Shown: positions 32,844 to 42,637 of the stretch, piece after piece
Layout: each line of letters starts with the position of its first letter
Numbering within the stretch: position 1 is the first letter of the stretch
Assembly: GCF_001636695.1 (NCBI RefSeq)
Contig: NZ_LGEL01000028.1
Span: 1 to 64,000 of the forward strand
Origin: Pedobacter panaciterrae
GTDB lineage: Bacteria; Bacteroidota; Bacteroidia; Sphingobacteriales; Sphingobacteriaceae
Direction of reading: 5' to 3'
Length of the DNA stretch: 64,000 nucleotides
Notes under the pieces: generated by a model
Database searches by the model: none
The model's input: only the letters and a program-made list of their open reading frames with translations
What the model was told of the DNA's origin: nothing
Program-made: the position numbers and the translations under genes

Positions 32844-33270
32844 ATATATTAGTGCCGAAGATACATTTCCGCTGAGAAGCAGCGTTTTAAGAAATAACCT
32901 GCCTTTTGACCAATGTGTGTTTCCTAAGGATGCTATTGAAGGAGGCTTTCACTTGGGCGCTGTAACAAATGATCAAATAGTTTCTATCGCTACTTTTTTT
33001 CCGGAAGATTACCCTGAGCTGGGTGCAGGTGGTTTTAGGCTTCGTGGTATGGCCACCGATCCGGAGTTTGCAGGTAAGGGTTATGGTGCGAAACTGATAA
33101 ATTTTGCAGTTTCGGCTCTTACATCCGCTAATGCTTCTTATATTTGGTGCAACGCTAGAAGTTCGGCAGTGGTATTCTACAAAAAATTAGGCTTTGAGGT
33201 GATATCCGATGAGTTTGAAGTACTTGGAATAGGACCGCACTTTAACATGATTAAATATTTAACAGCATAA
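32836..33270 (+). CDS. GNAT family N-acetyltransferase
   Basis: The 144-residue protein is a GNAT acetyltransferase. The acetyl-CoA loop is visible as RGMATDPEFAGKGYGAKLIN (A motif, GKGYG), followed by WCNARSSAVVFYKKLGFEVI, the usual C-terminal signature. The substrate is unknown. It overlaps gap by 8 bases and precedes pgk by 38 bp, an odd place for an acetyltransferase. Modification of a glycolytic enzyme or metabolite is possible but is only inference from position. Confidence 0.88.
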   Translation: MVKYISAEDTFPLRSSVLRNNLPFDQCVFPKDAIEGGFHLGAVTNDQIVSIATFFPEDYPELGAGGFRLRGMATDPEFAGKGYGAKLINFAVSALTSANASYIWCNARSSAVVFYKKLGFEVISDEFEVLGIGPHFNMIKYLTA

Positions 33271-33308
33271 ATTTAGAACCAACCAATACAAAAACAATAA
33301 TTTAAAAA

Positions 33309-34502
33309 ATGAGAACAATAGATCAATGCAACTTTGCAGATAAGAAAGCTTTAGTCAGAGTTGACTTTAACGTCCCTTTGGATAAAGATTTTAATATTAC
33401 TGATGATAAAAGAATGCGTGCTGCGCTACCTACAATCAATAAAATATTAAATGATGGCGGTAGTGTAATTCTAATGTCTCACCTTGGCAGACCAAAAGGT
33501 GGTCCGGATGATAAATATTCTTTGAAACACATTTTAGGTGACCTTTCGAGAATGTTGGATTTAGAGGTGAAGTTTGCTAACGATTGTATTGGTGCTGAAG
33601 CCGTAGAAAAAGCTAAAAACTTAAGCCCGGGACAAGTTCTTTTATTAGAGAACCTTCGTTTTTACAGTGAAGAAGAAAAAGGTGACAGAGGATTTGCTGA
33701 AAAGCTGTCGAAACTTGGAAATGTATATGTAAATGATGCTTTTGGTACTGCACACCGTGCGCACGCATCAACTGCTATTGTTGCTGAGTTTTTCCCTAAC
33801 GATAAATACTTCGGTTATTTAATGGCTGAAGAATTAAAAAATGCTGAAAAAGTAAATCATGGTGCTGTTAAACCTTTTACTGCCATTATGGGTGGTGCTA
33901 AGGTTTCGGACAAGATTTTATTGATTGAAAGTTTACTTGATAAAGTTGACAACCTGATTATAGGTGGTGGTATGGCTTATACTTTTGCTAAAGCACAAGG
34001 TGGTGAAATTGGTACTTCGTTATTGGAAGCAGATAGAATGGCACTTTGCCTTGAACTATTGGATAAAGCTAAAGCTAAAGGTGTAAACTTAGTGTTGCCT
34101 GTAGATACTGTTATTGCTGATAAATTTGACAATGACGCAGAAAAAGGTACAGTTGATGCCGGACAAATTCCCGCTGACTGGATGGGCTTAGATATTGGTC
34201 CGAAAACAGTTGAATTGTTCTCGAACATCATTAAAGACTCTAAAACATTGTTGTGGAATGGTCCGATGGGTGTTTTTGAAATGACCAGTTTTGAAGTAGG
34301 TACCCGTGCAATTGCTGATGCAGTTGTTGCGGCTACTAAAGAAAACGGAGCATTCTCTTTAATTGGTGGTGGTGATTCTGCTGCTGCAATTGCCAAGTTT
34401 AATTTAGAAGATGAAGTAAGTTATGTTTCGACCGGTGGTGGTGCATTGCTTGAATATATGGAAGGTAAAGAATTACCAGGTGTAAAAGCTATAAATGACT
34501 AG
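33309..34502 (+). CDS. pgk: Phosphoglycerate kinase
   Basis: The 397-residue protein transfers phosphate from 1,3-bisphosphoglycerate to ADP. Family motifs are [19 protein letters not shown] at the N-terminus, [28 protein letters not shown] for the hinge region and [15 protein letters not shown] for nucleotide binding near the C-terminus. The length is standard. It is the last gene of the gap operon and is followed by a strong terminator at 34524, which separates it from the division cluster. Confidence 0.97.
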   Translation: MRTIDQCNFADKKALVRVDFNVPLDKDFNITDDKRMRAALPTINKILNDGGSVILMSHLGRPKGGPDDKYSLKHILGDLSRMLDLEVKFANDCIGAEAVEKAKNLSPGQVLLLENLRFYSEEEKGDRGFAEKLSKLGNVYVNDAFGTAHRAHASTAIVAEFFPNDKYFGYLMAEELKNAEKVNHGAVKPFTAIMGGAKVSDKILLIESLLDKVDNLIIGGGMAYTFAKAQGGEIGTSLLEADRMALCLELLDKAKAKGVNLVLPVDTVIADKFDNDAEKGTVDAGQIPADWMGLDIGPKTVELFSNIIKDSKTLLWNGPMGVFEMTSFEVGTRAIADAVVAATKENGAFSLIGGGDSAAAIAKFNLEDEVSYVSTGGGALLEYMEGKELPGVKAIND

Positions 34503-34523
34503 TATACCTGACTAATTTTAAGG

Positions 34524-34560
34524 ACAGGCGTTTCGTTTTTTCGAAACGCCTGTTTTGTTT
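34524..34560 (+). terminator. Strong Rho-independent terminator after pgk
   Basis: ACAGGCGTTTCG (34524-34535) pairs perfectly with CGAAACGCCTGT (34542-34553) around a six-base loop of T, followed by TTTGTTT. It isolates pgk from the mraZ operon. Confidence 0.93.
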
Positions 34561-34604
34561 ACCACTTCCTCCCACCCTGTTTTATGGCCTTTTTATAGTA
34601 AAAA

Positions 34605-34671
34605 TGGGGGAAAGTGGTAGAGATTTAATATGTGGAAAACTTTTTGTGGTAGAATGTGGTAAAAAGTGGTA
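34605..34671 (+). promoter_or_regulatory. MraZ-box-like repeats upstream of mraZ
   Basis: Three GTGGT words at 34646, 34656 and 34666 have an exact 10-bp spacing, giving TGGTA-N5-TGGTA-N5-TGGTA. A second pair, TGGGG (34605) and TGGTA (34615), has the same spacing, and a lone TGG lies at 34633. Known MraZ operators are TGGGN repeats with 5-bp spacers, so this is a TGGTA version of that layout. It suggests autoregulation of the division operon by MraZ. Confidence 0.75.
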
Positions 34672-34714
34672 GAAGTACCTATTTTTACACTACATAAAAA
34701 GTGCACATATTATA

Positions 34715-35188
34715 ATGGTTCAGTTATTAGGAGAATTTGATTGTAAATTAGACGCGAAAGGCCGCTTGATGGTCCCTTCGAGCCTGAAAAAACAATTGCC
34801 TAATGTTGAGCAAGAGGGACTTGTGATTAACAGGGGTTTTGAGAAGCACCTGGTGATCTACCCGAAAAAAGTATGGGAAAAGATAGTGGAGGACTTGAGT
34901 AAGCTGAATCCGTACGAACAAAAAAACAGAGAATTTATAAGATTATTTACCCGCGGTGCTACAGAATTGACGCTGGATGCAACCGGTAGGGTTAATTTGC
35001 CTAACTCTTTACTGGAATCGGTAGGTATTGAAATTAATACTGAACTGGTACTAGCTTGTCAGTTTGATAAGATTGAGGTTTGGTCTAAAAAATCATACGA
35101 AGCATTATTTGATAAAGATCCTGCTGACTTTGCGTTGCTTGCTGCCGAAGTGATGGGTGATAAAAACAGGAGGGAAGATGGAAAATAA
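34715..35188 (+). CDS. mraZ: MraZ, transcriptional regulator of the division cluster
   Basis: The 157-residue protein has the two SpoVT/AbrB-like swapped-hairpin domains of MraZ: GEFDCKLDAKGRLMVPSSLK at about 5-24 and ATELTLDATGRVNLPNSLLE near 83-102, each with the DxxGR core. MraZ forms a ring-shaped oligomer and binds repeats upstream of its own gene. Such repeats are visible at 34605-34671. It is the first gene of the dcw cluster and its end overlaps rsmH by 11 bases. Confidence 0.96.
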   Translation: MVQLLGEFDCKLDAKGRLMVPSSLKKQLPNVEQEGLVINRGFEKHLVIYPKKVWEKIVEDLSKLNPYEQKNREFIRLFTRGATELTLDATGRVNLPNSLLESVGIEINTELVLACQFDKIEVWSKKSYEALFDKDPADFALLAAEVMGDKNRREDGK

Positions 35189-36083
35189 TTACCACGTTCC
35201 GGTATTGTTAAAAGAATGCATCGATGGTTTGAATATTAAGCCAGACGGCGTTTATGTTGATGTGACGTTTGGTGGCGGCGGGCACTCTAGAGAGATTCTT
35301 AAACATTTGGGTAAAGATGGTGTGCTGATCGCTTTTGATCAGGATCCTGATGCACAAAGAAATAAGATAGATGATCCGCGTTTTCATTTTGTAGATCAGA
35401 ATTTCGCATTCCTTAAAAATAACCTTCGCTTACTGGGTTTTAAAGCTGTTGATGGCATACTGGCTGATCTGGGAGTTTCTTCTCATCAGTTTAATGAGCC
35501 GGAAAGAGGATTTTCGACCAGGTTTGATTCTGCATTGGATATGCGGATGGATAAACAAGGTAAGTTAACTGCTGCTGATGTATTAAATACATATACTGAA
35601 GAGAAACTACATAGGATATTTGGTATTTATGGTGAGGTTAAAAATGCAAAGTCGCTGGCTAAGGCAATTGTAACCGGTCGTATAGAACGTCCGATAGCAA
35701 CACTGGCTGATTTTAAAAAGGCAGTGGCTGCACATATTCCAAAGGGAAAAGAAAATAAATATATGGCGCAGGTTTTTCAGGCCCTGCGCATCGAGGTGAA
35801 CGCCGAGATAGATGTGCTGGAGAATTTTCTGGTACAGACTGCTGATGTGCTAAAGAGTGGAGGACGTCTGGTGGTGATGTCTTACCATTCTTTGGAAGAC
35901 AGGCCGGTAAAGAATTTTCTGGCCAAAGGAAAGTTTAAAGGTGAGGTTGATAAAGATTTTTTTGGTAACGAACAAAAGCCTTTTAAAGTAATAACAAGGA
36001 AAGCTGTAATGGCGGATGAAGCAGAGCTGGAGCGCAATAGCAGATCCAGAAGTGCAAAGCTAAGGATTGGAGAGAAGTTATGA
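35178..36083 (+). CDS. rsmH: 16S rRNA (cytosine-1402-N4) methyltransferase
   Basis: The ATG at 35178, preceded by AGGAGGG, is preferred over an in-frame upstream start at 35157; the protein has 301 residues. It N4-methylates C1402 of 16S rRNA with S-adenosylmethionine. Motifs: HVPVLLKECIDGL, then VDVTFGGGGHSREIL for cofactor binding, ADLGVSSHQF, and the late SYHSLEDRPVKNF. The name mraW is also used. It is coupled to mraZ upstream and overlaps ftsL by 4 bases. Confidence 0.96.
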   Translation: MENNYHVPVLLKECIDGLNIKPDGVYVDVTFGGGGHSREILKHLGKDGVLIAFDQDPDAQRNKIDDPRFHFVDQNFAFLKNNLRLLGFKAVDGILADLGVSSHQFNEPERGFSTRFDSALDMRMDKQGKLTAADVLNTYTEEKLHRIFGIYGEVKNAKSLAKAIVTGRIERPIATLADFKKAVAAHIPKGKENKYMAQVFQALRIEVNAEIDVLENFLVQTADVLKSGGRLVVMSYHSLEDRPVKNFLAKGKFKGEVDKDFFGNEQKPFKVITRKAVMADEAELERNSRSRSAKLRIGEKL

Positions 36084-36490
36084 ATAACAGGTTTAGAGAA
36101 CATATAGACGAAGAGCCGGAAGAAGACGAAGAGTTAGATATCAGGATCAAGAAAAAAGAGCCTGTATCTGAAAATCAGTTCTTTAAAAAGTTATTTACTG
36201 AAGGAGTAGTGAGTAAGGAAGCTGCAACAGAGATGTTGCCGTTTTTGATATTTCTGTCGGTTTTGGGAATGCTGTATATCGCGAATAGTCATATGGCCAT
36301 CAAAAACATCAGAAATATTGATCAGTTAAGTAAAGAAGTAAAAGAAATGAGTTGGGAATACAAATCGCTTAAGGCTGATTTGATGTTCAAAAGTAAACTA
36401 ACAGAGGTTGCTAAAAAGGTGGATACGCTGGGAATTAAGGAATTAACAGAGCCGCCTAAAAAAATTGTAATAAGCAGTAATGAATATTAG
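36080..36490 (+). CDS. ftsL: FtsL-like cell division protein
   Basis: The 136-residue bitopic membrane protein has a charged cytoplasmic N-terminus, one membrane segment at about residues 53-70 and a periplasmic coiled coil (QLSKEVKEMSWEYKSLKADL). Sequence identity with E. coli FtsL is not expected; the call rests on size, topology and position between rsmH and ftsI. It would form the FtsQLB complex and activate septal peptidoglycan synthesis. The cytoplasmic part is longer than in E. coli. It overlaps both neighbours (4 and 11 bases). Confidence 0.85.
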   Translation: MNNRFREHIDEEPEEDEELDIRIKKKEPVSENQFFKKLFTEGVVSKEAATEMLPFLIFLSVLGMLYIANSHMAIKNIRNIDQLSKEVKEMSWEYKSLKADLMFKSKLTEVAKKVDTLGIKELTEPPKKIVISSNEY

Positions 36491-38576
36491 AGCTAACATA
36501 TTATTACGTGTTTATCTGTCTTTCGGACTGATTGTACTGTTTGCCGTGGCAGTACTGATCAGACTTTGCGATGTACAGTTTGTGGAGGGACATAAGTGGC
36601 GTGCCATGGCCGACAGTCTCTCTACAAAGTATATCAATGTGGAAGCAGCGCGTGGAAATATTTATTCAAACGATGGAAGTTTGCTTGCAACTTCTATTCC
36701 TGAATACGAGCTCCGTATGGATATGTATGCCGGTGGTATTGCTGATAATGAAGTGTTTGATAGTAAGGTAGATTCACTTGCCCTGAAATTATCCGAGTTC
36801 TTTAAAGACAAAACGCCTAAAGAGTACTCGAGATATTTACGCTCGGCCAGACGTGATAGTGCACGTTATTTATTGATTAAGCGTAAAGTTGGGTATCAGG
36901 AACTGAAAACAATAAGAACTTTTCCTTTATATAATGTAGGAAAGTATACTGGTGGTTTAATCGCTGTTCAGCAAAATAAAAGAATTAAGCCGTTTAAATA
37001 CCTAGCCGCAAGGACTATCGGTTATAAAAATGAAAACGTAAGCAATGGGGTTGGTTTAGAAGGTGCTTATGGTGAATATATTAATGGTGAAAGTGGAAAA
37101 AGACTGGTTCAGAGGATATCTGGTGGTGTTTGGATGCCGGTTAATGATGAAGCTGAAATAGCACCTAAAGAGGGTGCTGATATTATTTCGACCATTGACA
37201 TTAACATGCAGGATCTGGCACAAAGTGCATTGGAAAAACAATTGAAAATTAGTGATGCTGACCATGGAACTGTGATATTAATGGAAGTGACTACCGGCGA
37301 GGTAAGGGCAGTTGCCAATTATACAAGGGTTAAAGAAGGGGTTTACGAAGAGAAGTTTAATTACGCTATTGGTGGCAGTCAGGATCCTGGTTCGACCTTT
37401 AAGCTTGCTTCTTATATGGCGCTTCTGGAAGATAATAAAGTAGATACCAATACGATGGTGGCTACAGGAGATGGAACTTACAGGATACCGGGACATACGA
37501 TTAAAGATTCGCATGGTGGTATTGGAACGGTAACGGTAATGAAAGCATTTGAGCAATCGGCAAATACAGCTGTAGCAAAATTGGTTAACGCACATTATCA
37601 GAATAATCCGTCACAGTTTACTGATCATCTGTATGATATTCATATGAATGAAAGACTTGGATTACAGATACCTGGAGAAACCAGGCCTGTAATTAAAAAT
37701 CCTTCATTTAAAAGCTGGAATAAAAATATGACCCTGCCGCAAATGGCTTATGGTTATGAAATGCAGATTACGCCTTTACAAATGCTGACGTTCTATAATG
37801 CCATTGCAAATGATGGTAAGTATATAGCGCCAATTTTTGTTAAGGAAATCCGCAGACTCGGAAATCCGATTGAGCAGTTTAGTGCAAGGGTGATTTCTGA
37901 AAGGGTTTGCTCTGAGAAAACAGTTAAAAAATTGCAGGCAATGCTTGAATCGGTAGTTACTAAAGGTACCGGTAAGCAAATGGGATCGCCATTGTATAGG
38001 GTGGCCGGTAAAACGGGTACTGCTCAGGTAGCGGATGGCAATAAAGGTTATAAGGCAAAGAAAAGCTATCAGGCTTCTTTTTGTGGTTACTTCCCGGCTG
38101 ATAAACCTAAATACTCTATCATGGTTGCCATTAACGGGCCAAAAAATGGGTACTACGGTGCGGCAGTTGCCGGGCCGGTATTTAAAGAAATTGCAGACCG
38201 CATTTATGCCAGTGATATGGAAATGTATAATGACATTCCAAATCATCTGGTAGGAAATACACAGGCGCCGGAAGCGAAAGCAGGTGAGAGTAAGGCGGTT
38301 AAAAAGATTTATAAAAGCCTGGGTATTAAAGCGCTGTATGCTGATAAATCTGTGAATGGTATTGATACCAATAACGGAGTGCCATACGAGGAGCATGCTG
38401 CCATAAAAGGGGTAATGCCTGATGTAAAAGGTATGGGTTTAAAGGATGCATTATACCTGTTAGGTAATGCCGGTTTAAAAACGAGAGTAAAAGGTGGGGG
38501 TAAGGTTGTTGCTCAATCTATACCTGCCGGAAATAAAATTGGAAGGGGATTATTAGTTCAACTTGAATTACAATAA
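36480..38576 (+). CDS. ftsI: Septal penicillin-binding protein (FtsI/PBP3) with PASTA domain
   Basis: The 698-residue protein is the transpeptidase that cross-links septal peptidoglycan. It has a membrane anchor at about residues 8-28, a PBP dimerisation domain and the transpeptidase domain. Active-site motifs are STFK (Ser305-Lys308), SAN in EQSANTAVAKL and KTGTAQ (from Lys511). A C-terminal PASTA domain (about 635-698, VMPDVKGMGLKDALYLLGNA) is present. It works with FtsW, encoded later in the cluster. It overlaps ftsL by 11 bases. Confidence 0.95.
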   Translation: MNIRANILLRVYLSFGLIVLFAVAVLIRLCDVQFVEGHKWRAMADSLSTKYINVEAARGNIYSNDGSLLATSIPEYELRMDMYAGGIADNEVFDSKVDSLALKLSEFFKDKTPKEYSRYLRSARRDSARYLLIKRKVGYQELKTIRTFPLYNVGKYTGGLIAVQQNKRIKPFKYLAARTIGYKNENVSNGVGLEGAYGEYINGESGKRLVQRISGGVWMPVNDEAEIAPKEGADIISTIDINMQDLAQSALEKQLKISDADHGTVILMEVTTGEVRAVANYTRVKEGVYEEKFNYAIGGSQDPGSTFKLASYMALLEDNKVDTNTMVATGDGTYRIPGHTIKDSHGGIGTVTVMKAFEQSANTAVAKLVNAHYQNNPSQFTDHLYDIHMNERLGLQIPGETRPVIKNPSFKSWNKNMTLPQMAYGYEMQITPLQMLTFYNAIANDGKYIAPIFVKEIRRLGNPIEQFSARVISERVCSEKTVKKLQAMLESVVTKGTGKQMGSPLYRVAGKTGTAQVADGNKGYKAKKSYQASFCGYFPADKPKYSIMVAINGPKNGYYGAAVAGPVFKEIADRIYASDMEMYNDIPNHLVGNTQAPEAKAGESKAVKKIYKSLGIKALYADKSVNGIDTNNGVPYEEHAAIKGVMPDVKGMGLKDALYLLGNAGLKTRVKGGGKVVAQSIPAGNKIGRGLLVQLELQ

Positions 38577-38577
38577 G

Positions 38578-40035
38578 ATGCAGTTGCAGGAAATTTTATA
38601 TGGGGTAGCAATAACAAACCTGGTTGGATCAACCAACAGGGAGGTTAGTGCTTTGGTGTTTGATTCGCGTCAGGTTGTTAAGGATGTTGTGTTTTTTGCT
38701 GTTAAAGGAACTTTGTCTGACGGGCATACTTATATTCCGGCTACTATTGAAGCTGGTGCGAGTGTGATTGTTTGTGAGGAGATACCTGAGGTTAAGAATG
38801 AACTGGTAACTTATATTGAGGTACAAAACAGTGCTGCTGCGCTGGGTATTATGGCTTCTAATTTTTACGGAAATCCTTCTTCTAAGCTGCAATTAATAGG
38901 TATTACCGGTACCAATGGTAAAACTACTATTGCTACTTTGTTATTTAAATTATTCAGAGAACTTGGTTATAAGGTTGGACTGATCTCGACCGTTGAGAAC
39001 CATATTAATGATGAGGTTATTCCGGCTACGCATACTACGCCAAATCCGCTGGCTTTAAACAGCCTTTTGCAGGATATGGTGGCGGCCGATTGTAGCTATT
39101 GCTTTATGGAAGTAAGTTCTCATGCAATTGTTCAGCATAGAATTGAAGGCCTGAGCTTTTCTGGTGGTGTGTTTTCTAATATTACTCATGACCACTTAGA
39201 TTTTCACCTAACCTTTGATAACTACATAAAAGCAAAAAAAGCATTTTTTGATGTGTTGCCAAAATCGGCTTTTGCATTAACTAATACTGACGATAAGAAT
39301 GGAATGGTGATGCTTCAGAATACTAAGGCATCTAAAAAGACTTATGCGCTTAAACAGCTTGCTGATTTCAAAGCAAAGGTGATTGAAAATAGCTTTAGCG
39401 GCTTGCATCTTGATATTGATGGCGCTGATGTATTCTTTAAACTGGTAGGTTCTTTTAATGCTTATAATTTGCTTGCCGTATATGGTACTGCGATGTTGCT
39501 GGAGCAGGATCAGCTTTCTGTACTGACTGTATTGAGCAGGTTAACTGGTGCTGAAGGCAGATTTGAATACATCACTTCTACTCAGAATATAATTGGAATA
39601 ATAGATTACGCCCACACGCCTGATGCGGTGCAAAATGTATTGAGTACGATACAGAATATAAGAAAAGGCACTGAACAGGTGATCACGATAATTGGCTGTG
39701 GTGGCGACAGGGACAAAACAAAGCGACCTATTATGGCGCAGGTTGCCTGTGATTGGAGTGATAAGGTGATTTTAACTTCGGATAACCCGAGAACGGAAAA
39801 CCCGCAAACGATAGTGGAGGATATGGAGAAAGGTGTTTCGCCAACAAATAAAAGAAAAACATTAAGCATAGTGGACAGGAAAGAGGCAATTAAGACTGCC
39901 TGTCATTTAGCCAAACCTGGTGATATTATTTTATTGGCAGGTAAGGGGCATGAAAAGTATCAGGAAATAAATGGTGTAAGACATCATTTTGATGATAAAG
40001 AGGTATTGATGGAACAATTTAACTTGATCAGCTAA
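38578..40035 (+). CDS. murE: UDP-MurNAc-L-Ala-D-Glu:meso-DAP ligase
   Basis: The start is the ATG at 38578, one base after the ftsI stop, giving 485 residues. It adds the third amino acid to the peptidoglycan precursor using ATP. The Mur-ligase P-loop is [15 protein letters not shown]. The motif SDNPRTENP at about residue 401 contains DNPR, the signature of ligases that use meso-diaminopimelate, so the murein is of the DAP type. This agrees with the dapA gene later in the window. Its stop overlaps the mraY start by one base. Confidence 0.96.
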   Translation: MQLQEILYGVAITNLVGSTNREVSALVFDSRQVVKDVVFFAVKGTLSDGHTYIPATIEAGASVIVCEEIPEVKNELVTYIEVQNSAAALGIMASNFYGNPSSKLQLIGITGTNGKTTIATLLFKLFRELGYKVGLISTVENHINDEVIPATHTTPNPLALNSLLQDMVAADCSYCFMEVSSHAIVQHRIEGLSFSGGVFSNITHDHLDFHLTFDNYIKAKKAFFDVLPKSAFALTNTDDKNGMVMLQNTKASKKTYALKQLADFKAKVIENSFSGLHLDIDGADVFFKLVGSFNAYNLLAVYGTAMLLEQDQLSVLTVLSRLTGAEGRFEYITSTQNIIGIIDYAHTPDAVQNVLSTIQNIRKGTEQVITIIGCGGDRDKTKRPIMAQVACDWSDKVILTSDNPRTENPQTIVEDMEKGVSPTNKRKTLSIVDRKEAIKTACHLAKPGDIILLAGKGHEKYQEINGVRHHFDDKEVLMEQFNLIS

Positions 40036-41291
40036 TGTTGTATTATTTATTCGAATATCTAAATCAGAATTATGATTTCCCCGGATTGAGGTTGTTTCAG
40101 TACATCACTTTCCGTACCTCTTTGGCTGTTATTATTTCGCTGATCATTACTACTGTTTATGGTAGAAGGCTGATTAATTATCTGCAAAAAATGCAGGTGG
40201 GTGAGACTGTGAGAAACCTTGGCCTGGAAGGACAGATGCAAAAACAAGGTACACCTACTATGGGGGGTATTATTATTCTGCTGGGCATTTTGATACCTAC
40301 ATTGCTGTTTGCAAATCTTAGTAATATTTATGTAATTCTGATGATTGTAACCACTGTATGGATGGGGGTTATCGGTTTTGTTGATGATTACATTAAGGTT
40401 TTCAGAAAAAATAAAGAAGGCCTGGCGGGACGTTTTAAGATTGTTGGACAGGTTGGACTGGCACTTATTATTGGGTGGACGATGTACTTTAATCCTAACA
40501 TTGTTGTAAGACAGACTGTTGATGAAGGTGCTAAGACGAAATCTAACGCACCAATGGTGTTAAGGGAAACACAAAAAGGTTCCGGAAATTATTATTATAC
40601 ACAAGATGTTAAATCCACTGTTACCAATGTTCCGTTCTATAAAAATAATGAGTTCGATTACGCAAAGGTTCTTAAATTTTTAGGGCCGGGTTATGAGAAA
40701 TATGCAGTAATGGTTTTCCTGTTATTTGTAGTTATAATAGTAACTGCAGTATCTAACGGGGCCAATATTACAGATGGTATTGATGGACTTGCCACGGGCA
40801 CGTCGGCTATTATTGGATTAACGCTTGGGCTGCTGGCTTATGTGTCTGGTAATACGGTTATTGCTGATTATCTGAATATCATGTATATCCCCAATTCGGG
40901 TGAGCTGATGATTTTTGCGGGTGCCTTTGTAGGGGCATGTGTAGGCTTTTTATGGTACAATTCTTATCCAGCTCAGGTATTTATGGGCGATACCGGAAGT
41001 TTGGCCATTGGAGGTATCATTGCAGCCTTTGCCATCATGATTAGAAAGGAATTACTGATCCCAATTTTGTGTGGGGTTTTTCTGATAGAGAATGTATCTG
41101 TAATTATTCAGGTAAGCTACTTTAAATATACAAAAAGGCGATTTGGCGAAGGCAGAAGGGTTTTCCTGATGTCGCCATTGCACCATCATTATCAGAAGAA
41201 AGGATATCATGAGGCTAAAATCGTAACCCGGTTTTGGATTATCGGAATCTTGTTGGCTATCATCACTATAATCACTTTAAAACTGCGGTAA
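40035..41291 (+). CDS. mraY: Phospho-MurNAc-pentapeptide transferase
   Basis: The 418-residue polytopic inner-membrane enzyme makes lipid I from UDP-MurNAc-pentapeptide and undecaprenyl phosphate. Family motifs are [51 protein letters not shown] and [13 protein letters not shown]. An insert of about 60 residues between membrane helices (about 155-215, with [20 protein letters not shown]) makes it longer than the 360-residue E. coli enzyme, as is usual in Bacteroidota. It overlaps murE and murD by one base each (TAATG). Confidence 0.96.
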   Translation: MLYYLFEYLNQNYDFPGLRLFQYITFRTSLAVIISLIITTVYGRRLINYLQKMQVGETVRNLGLEGQMQKQGTPTMGGIIILLGILIPTLLFANLSNIYVILMIVTTVWMGVIGFVDDYIKVFRKNKEGLAGRFKIVGQVGLALIIGWTMYFNPNIVVRQTVDEGAKTKSNAPMVLRETQKGSGNYYYTQDVKSTVTNVPFYKNNEFDYAKVLKFLGPGYEKYAVMVFLLFVVIIVTAVSNGANITDGIDGLATGTSAIIGLTLGLLAYVSGNTVIADYLNIMYIPNSGELMIFAGAFVGACVGFLWYNSYPAQVFMGDTGSLAIGGIIAAFAIMIRKELLIPILCGVFLIENVSVIIQVSYFKYTKRRFGEGRRVFLMSPLHHHYQKKGYHEAKIVTRFWIIGILLAIITIITLKLR

Positions 41292-42634
41292 TGGAAAAGG
41301 ATAGGATTGTAATTCTTGGTGCAGGAGAGAGTGGGGTTGGAGCAGCGATGCTGGCGCAAAAACAGGGTTTTGATGTTTTTGTGTCGGACTTTGGGGCTAT
41401 AGCTAAGCAATACAAAGAGATTCTGGAAGAATTGCATGTTCCTTTTGAAGAGAAGCAACATACTGCTGAAATGATACTGAATGCAGTTGAAGTGATCAAG
41501 AGCCCGGGGATACCTGATACTGCTCCGATTATAAAGGACATTAAGAAAAAAGGTATTCCGGTGGTTTCGGAAATTGAGTTTGCAAAACGGTATACCAATG
41601 CAAAAACCATTTGTATTACTGGTTCAAACGGTAAAACGACCACCACAATGCTTACTTACCATACGCTGAGAAAAGCAGGTTTTAATGTAGGGCTTGGTGG
41701 TAATGTAGGACATAGTTTTGCGGCTCTGGTAGCTACGGCAGATTATGACTGGTATGTGCTGGAGCTTTCGAGCTTTATGCTGGATGATATGTATGAGTTT
41801 AAGGCCGATATAGCGGTTTTATTGAATATTACACCTGATCATTTAGACAGGTACGATTATAAACTGGGGAATTATGCAGCTTCAAAAATGCGTATCACCC
41901 AAAATCAGACAGCTGATGATATTTTCATTTACTGCGCTGATGACCCCGAAACTTTAAAAGTTTTAAAAACAACGAACGTAAGTTCAAAAATGTATCCCTT
42001 CTCTATTCGTAAGAAAATTGAGAGCGGGGCATACCTTGAAAGCGATAACATACACATAAATATACACCTAAACGACGAACTAACCATGTCTATTTCAGAG
42101 TTAGCCCTTCAGGGCAAGCATAATATTTACAACTCTATGGCTTCGGGCATAGTAGCCAAAGTATTAGACATTCGAAATACTTCCATCCGCGAAAGTATGG
42201 GAGATTTTAAGAATATTGAACACAGATTGGAACATGTAGCAAAGATTTCGGGTGTTGATTACATCAATGACTCTAAAGCTACTAATGTGAATTCGACCTG
42301 GTATGCTTTGGAAAGTGTAGGAACTGACGTGATACTGATTATGGGTGGCGTTGATAAGGGTAATGATTACAATATGCTTAAGGATATGGTACACCAGAAG
42401 GTGAAAGCCATTGTATGTTTAGGTAAAGATAACAAACGTATTCATGAGGCTTTTGAAGATGATGTAGAAATTATAGTGAATACTTTTTCTGCTCATGAAG
42501 CGGTGCAGGTAGCATATCACCTTGCTAAAAAAGGAGATACTGTATTGCTTTCGCCGGCATGTGCAAGCTTTGATTTATTTAAAAATTACGAAGATAGAGG
42601 TAATCAATTTAAGACTGCTGTTAAAGAATTGTAG
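41291..42634 (+). CDS. murD: UDP-MurNAc-L-alanine:D-glutamate ligase
   Basis: The start is the ATG at 41291, which overlaps the mraY stop (TAATG); an upstream in-frame start would lie inside mraY. The protein has 447 residues. It adds D-glutamate to UDP-MurNAc-L-Ala in the cytoplasm. Motifs: VILGAGESGVGAAMLAQ for the N-terminal Rossmann-like domain, ITGSNGKTTTTML for ATP binding, and INDSKATNVNSTWYALES in the central region. Its length is typical for the family. Confidence 0.96.
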   Translation: MEKDRIVILGAGESGVGAAMLAQKQGFDVFVSDFGAIAKQYKEILEELHVPFEEKQHTAEMILNAVEVIKSPGIPDTAPIIKDIKKKGIPVVSEIEFAKRYTNAKTICITGSNGKTTTTMLTYHTLRKAGFNVGLGGNVGHSFAALVATADYDWYVLELSSFMLDDMYEFKADIAVLLNITPDHLDRYDYKLGNYAASKMRITQNQTADDIFIYCADDPETLKVLKTTNVSSKMYPFSIRKKIESGAYLESDNIHINIHLNDELTMSISELALQGKHNIYNSMASGIVAKVLDIRNTSIRESMGDFKNIEHRLEHVAKISGVDYINDSKATNVNSTWYALESVGTDVILIMGGVDKGNDYNMLKDMVHQKVKAIVCLGKDNKRIHEAFEDDVEIIVNTFSAHEAVQVAYHLAKKGDTVLLSPACASFDLFKNYEDRGNQFKTAVKEL

Positions 42635-42637
42635 ATT

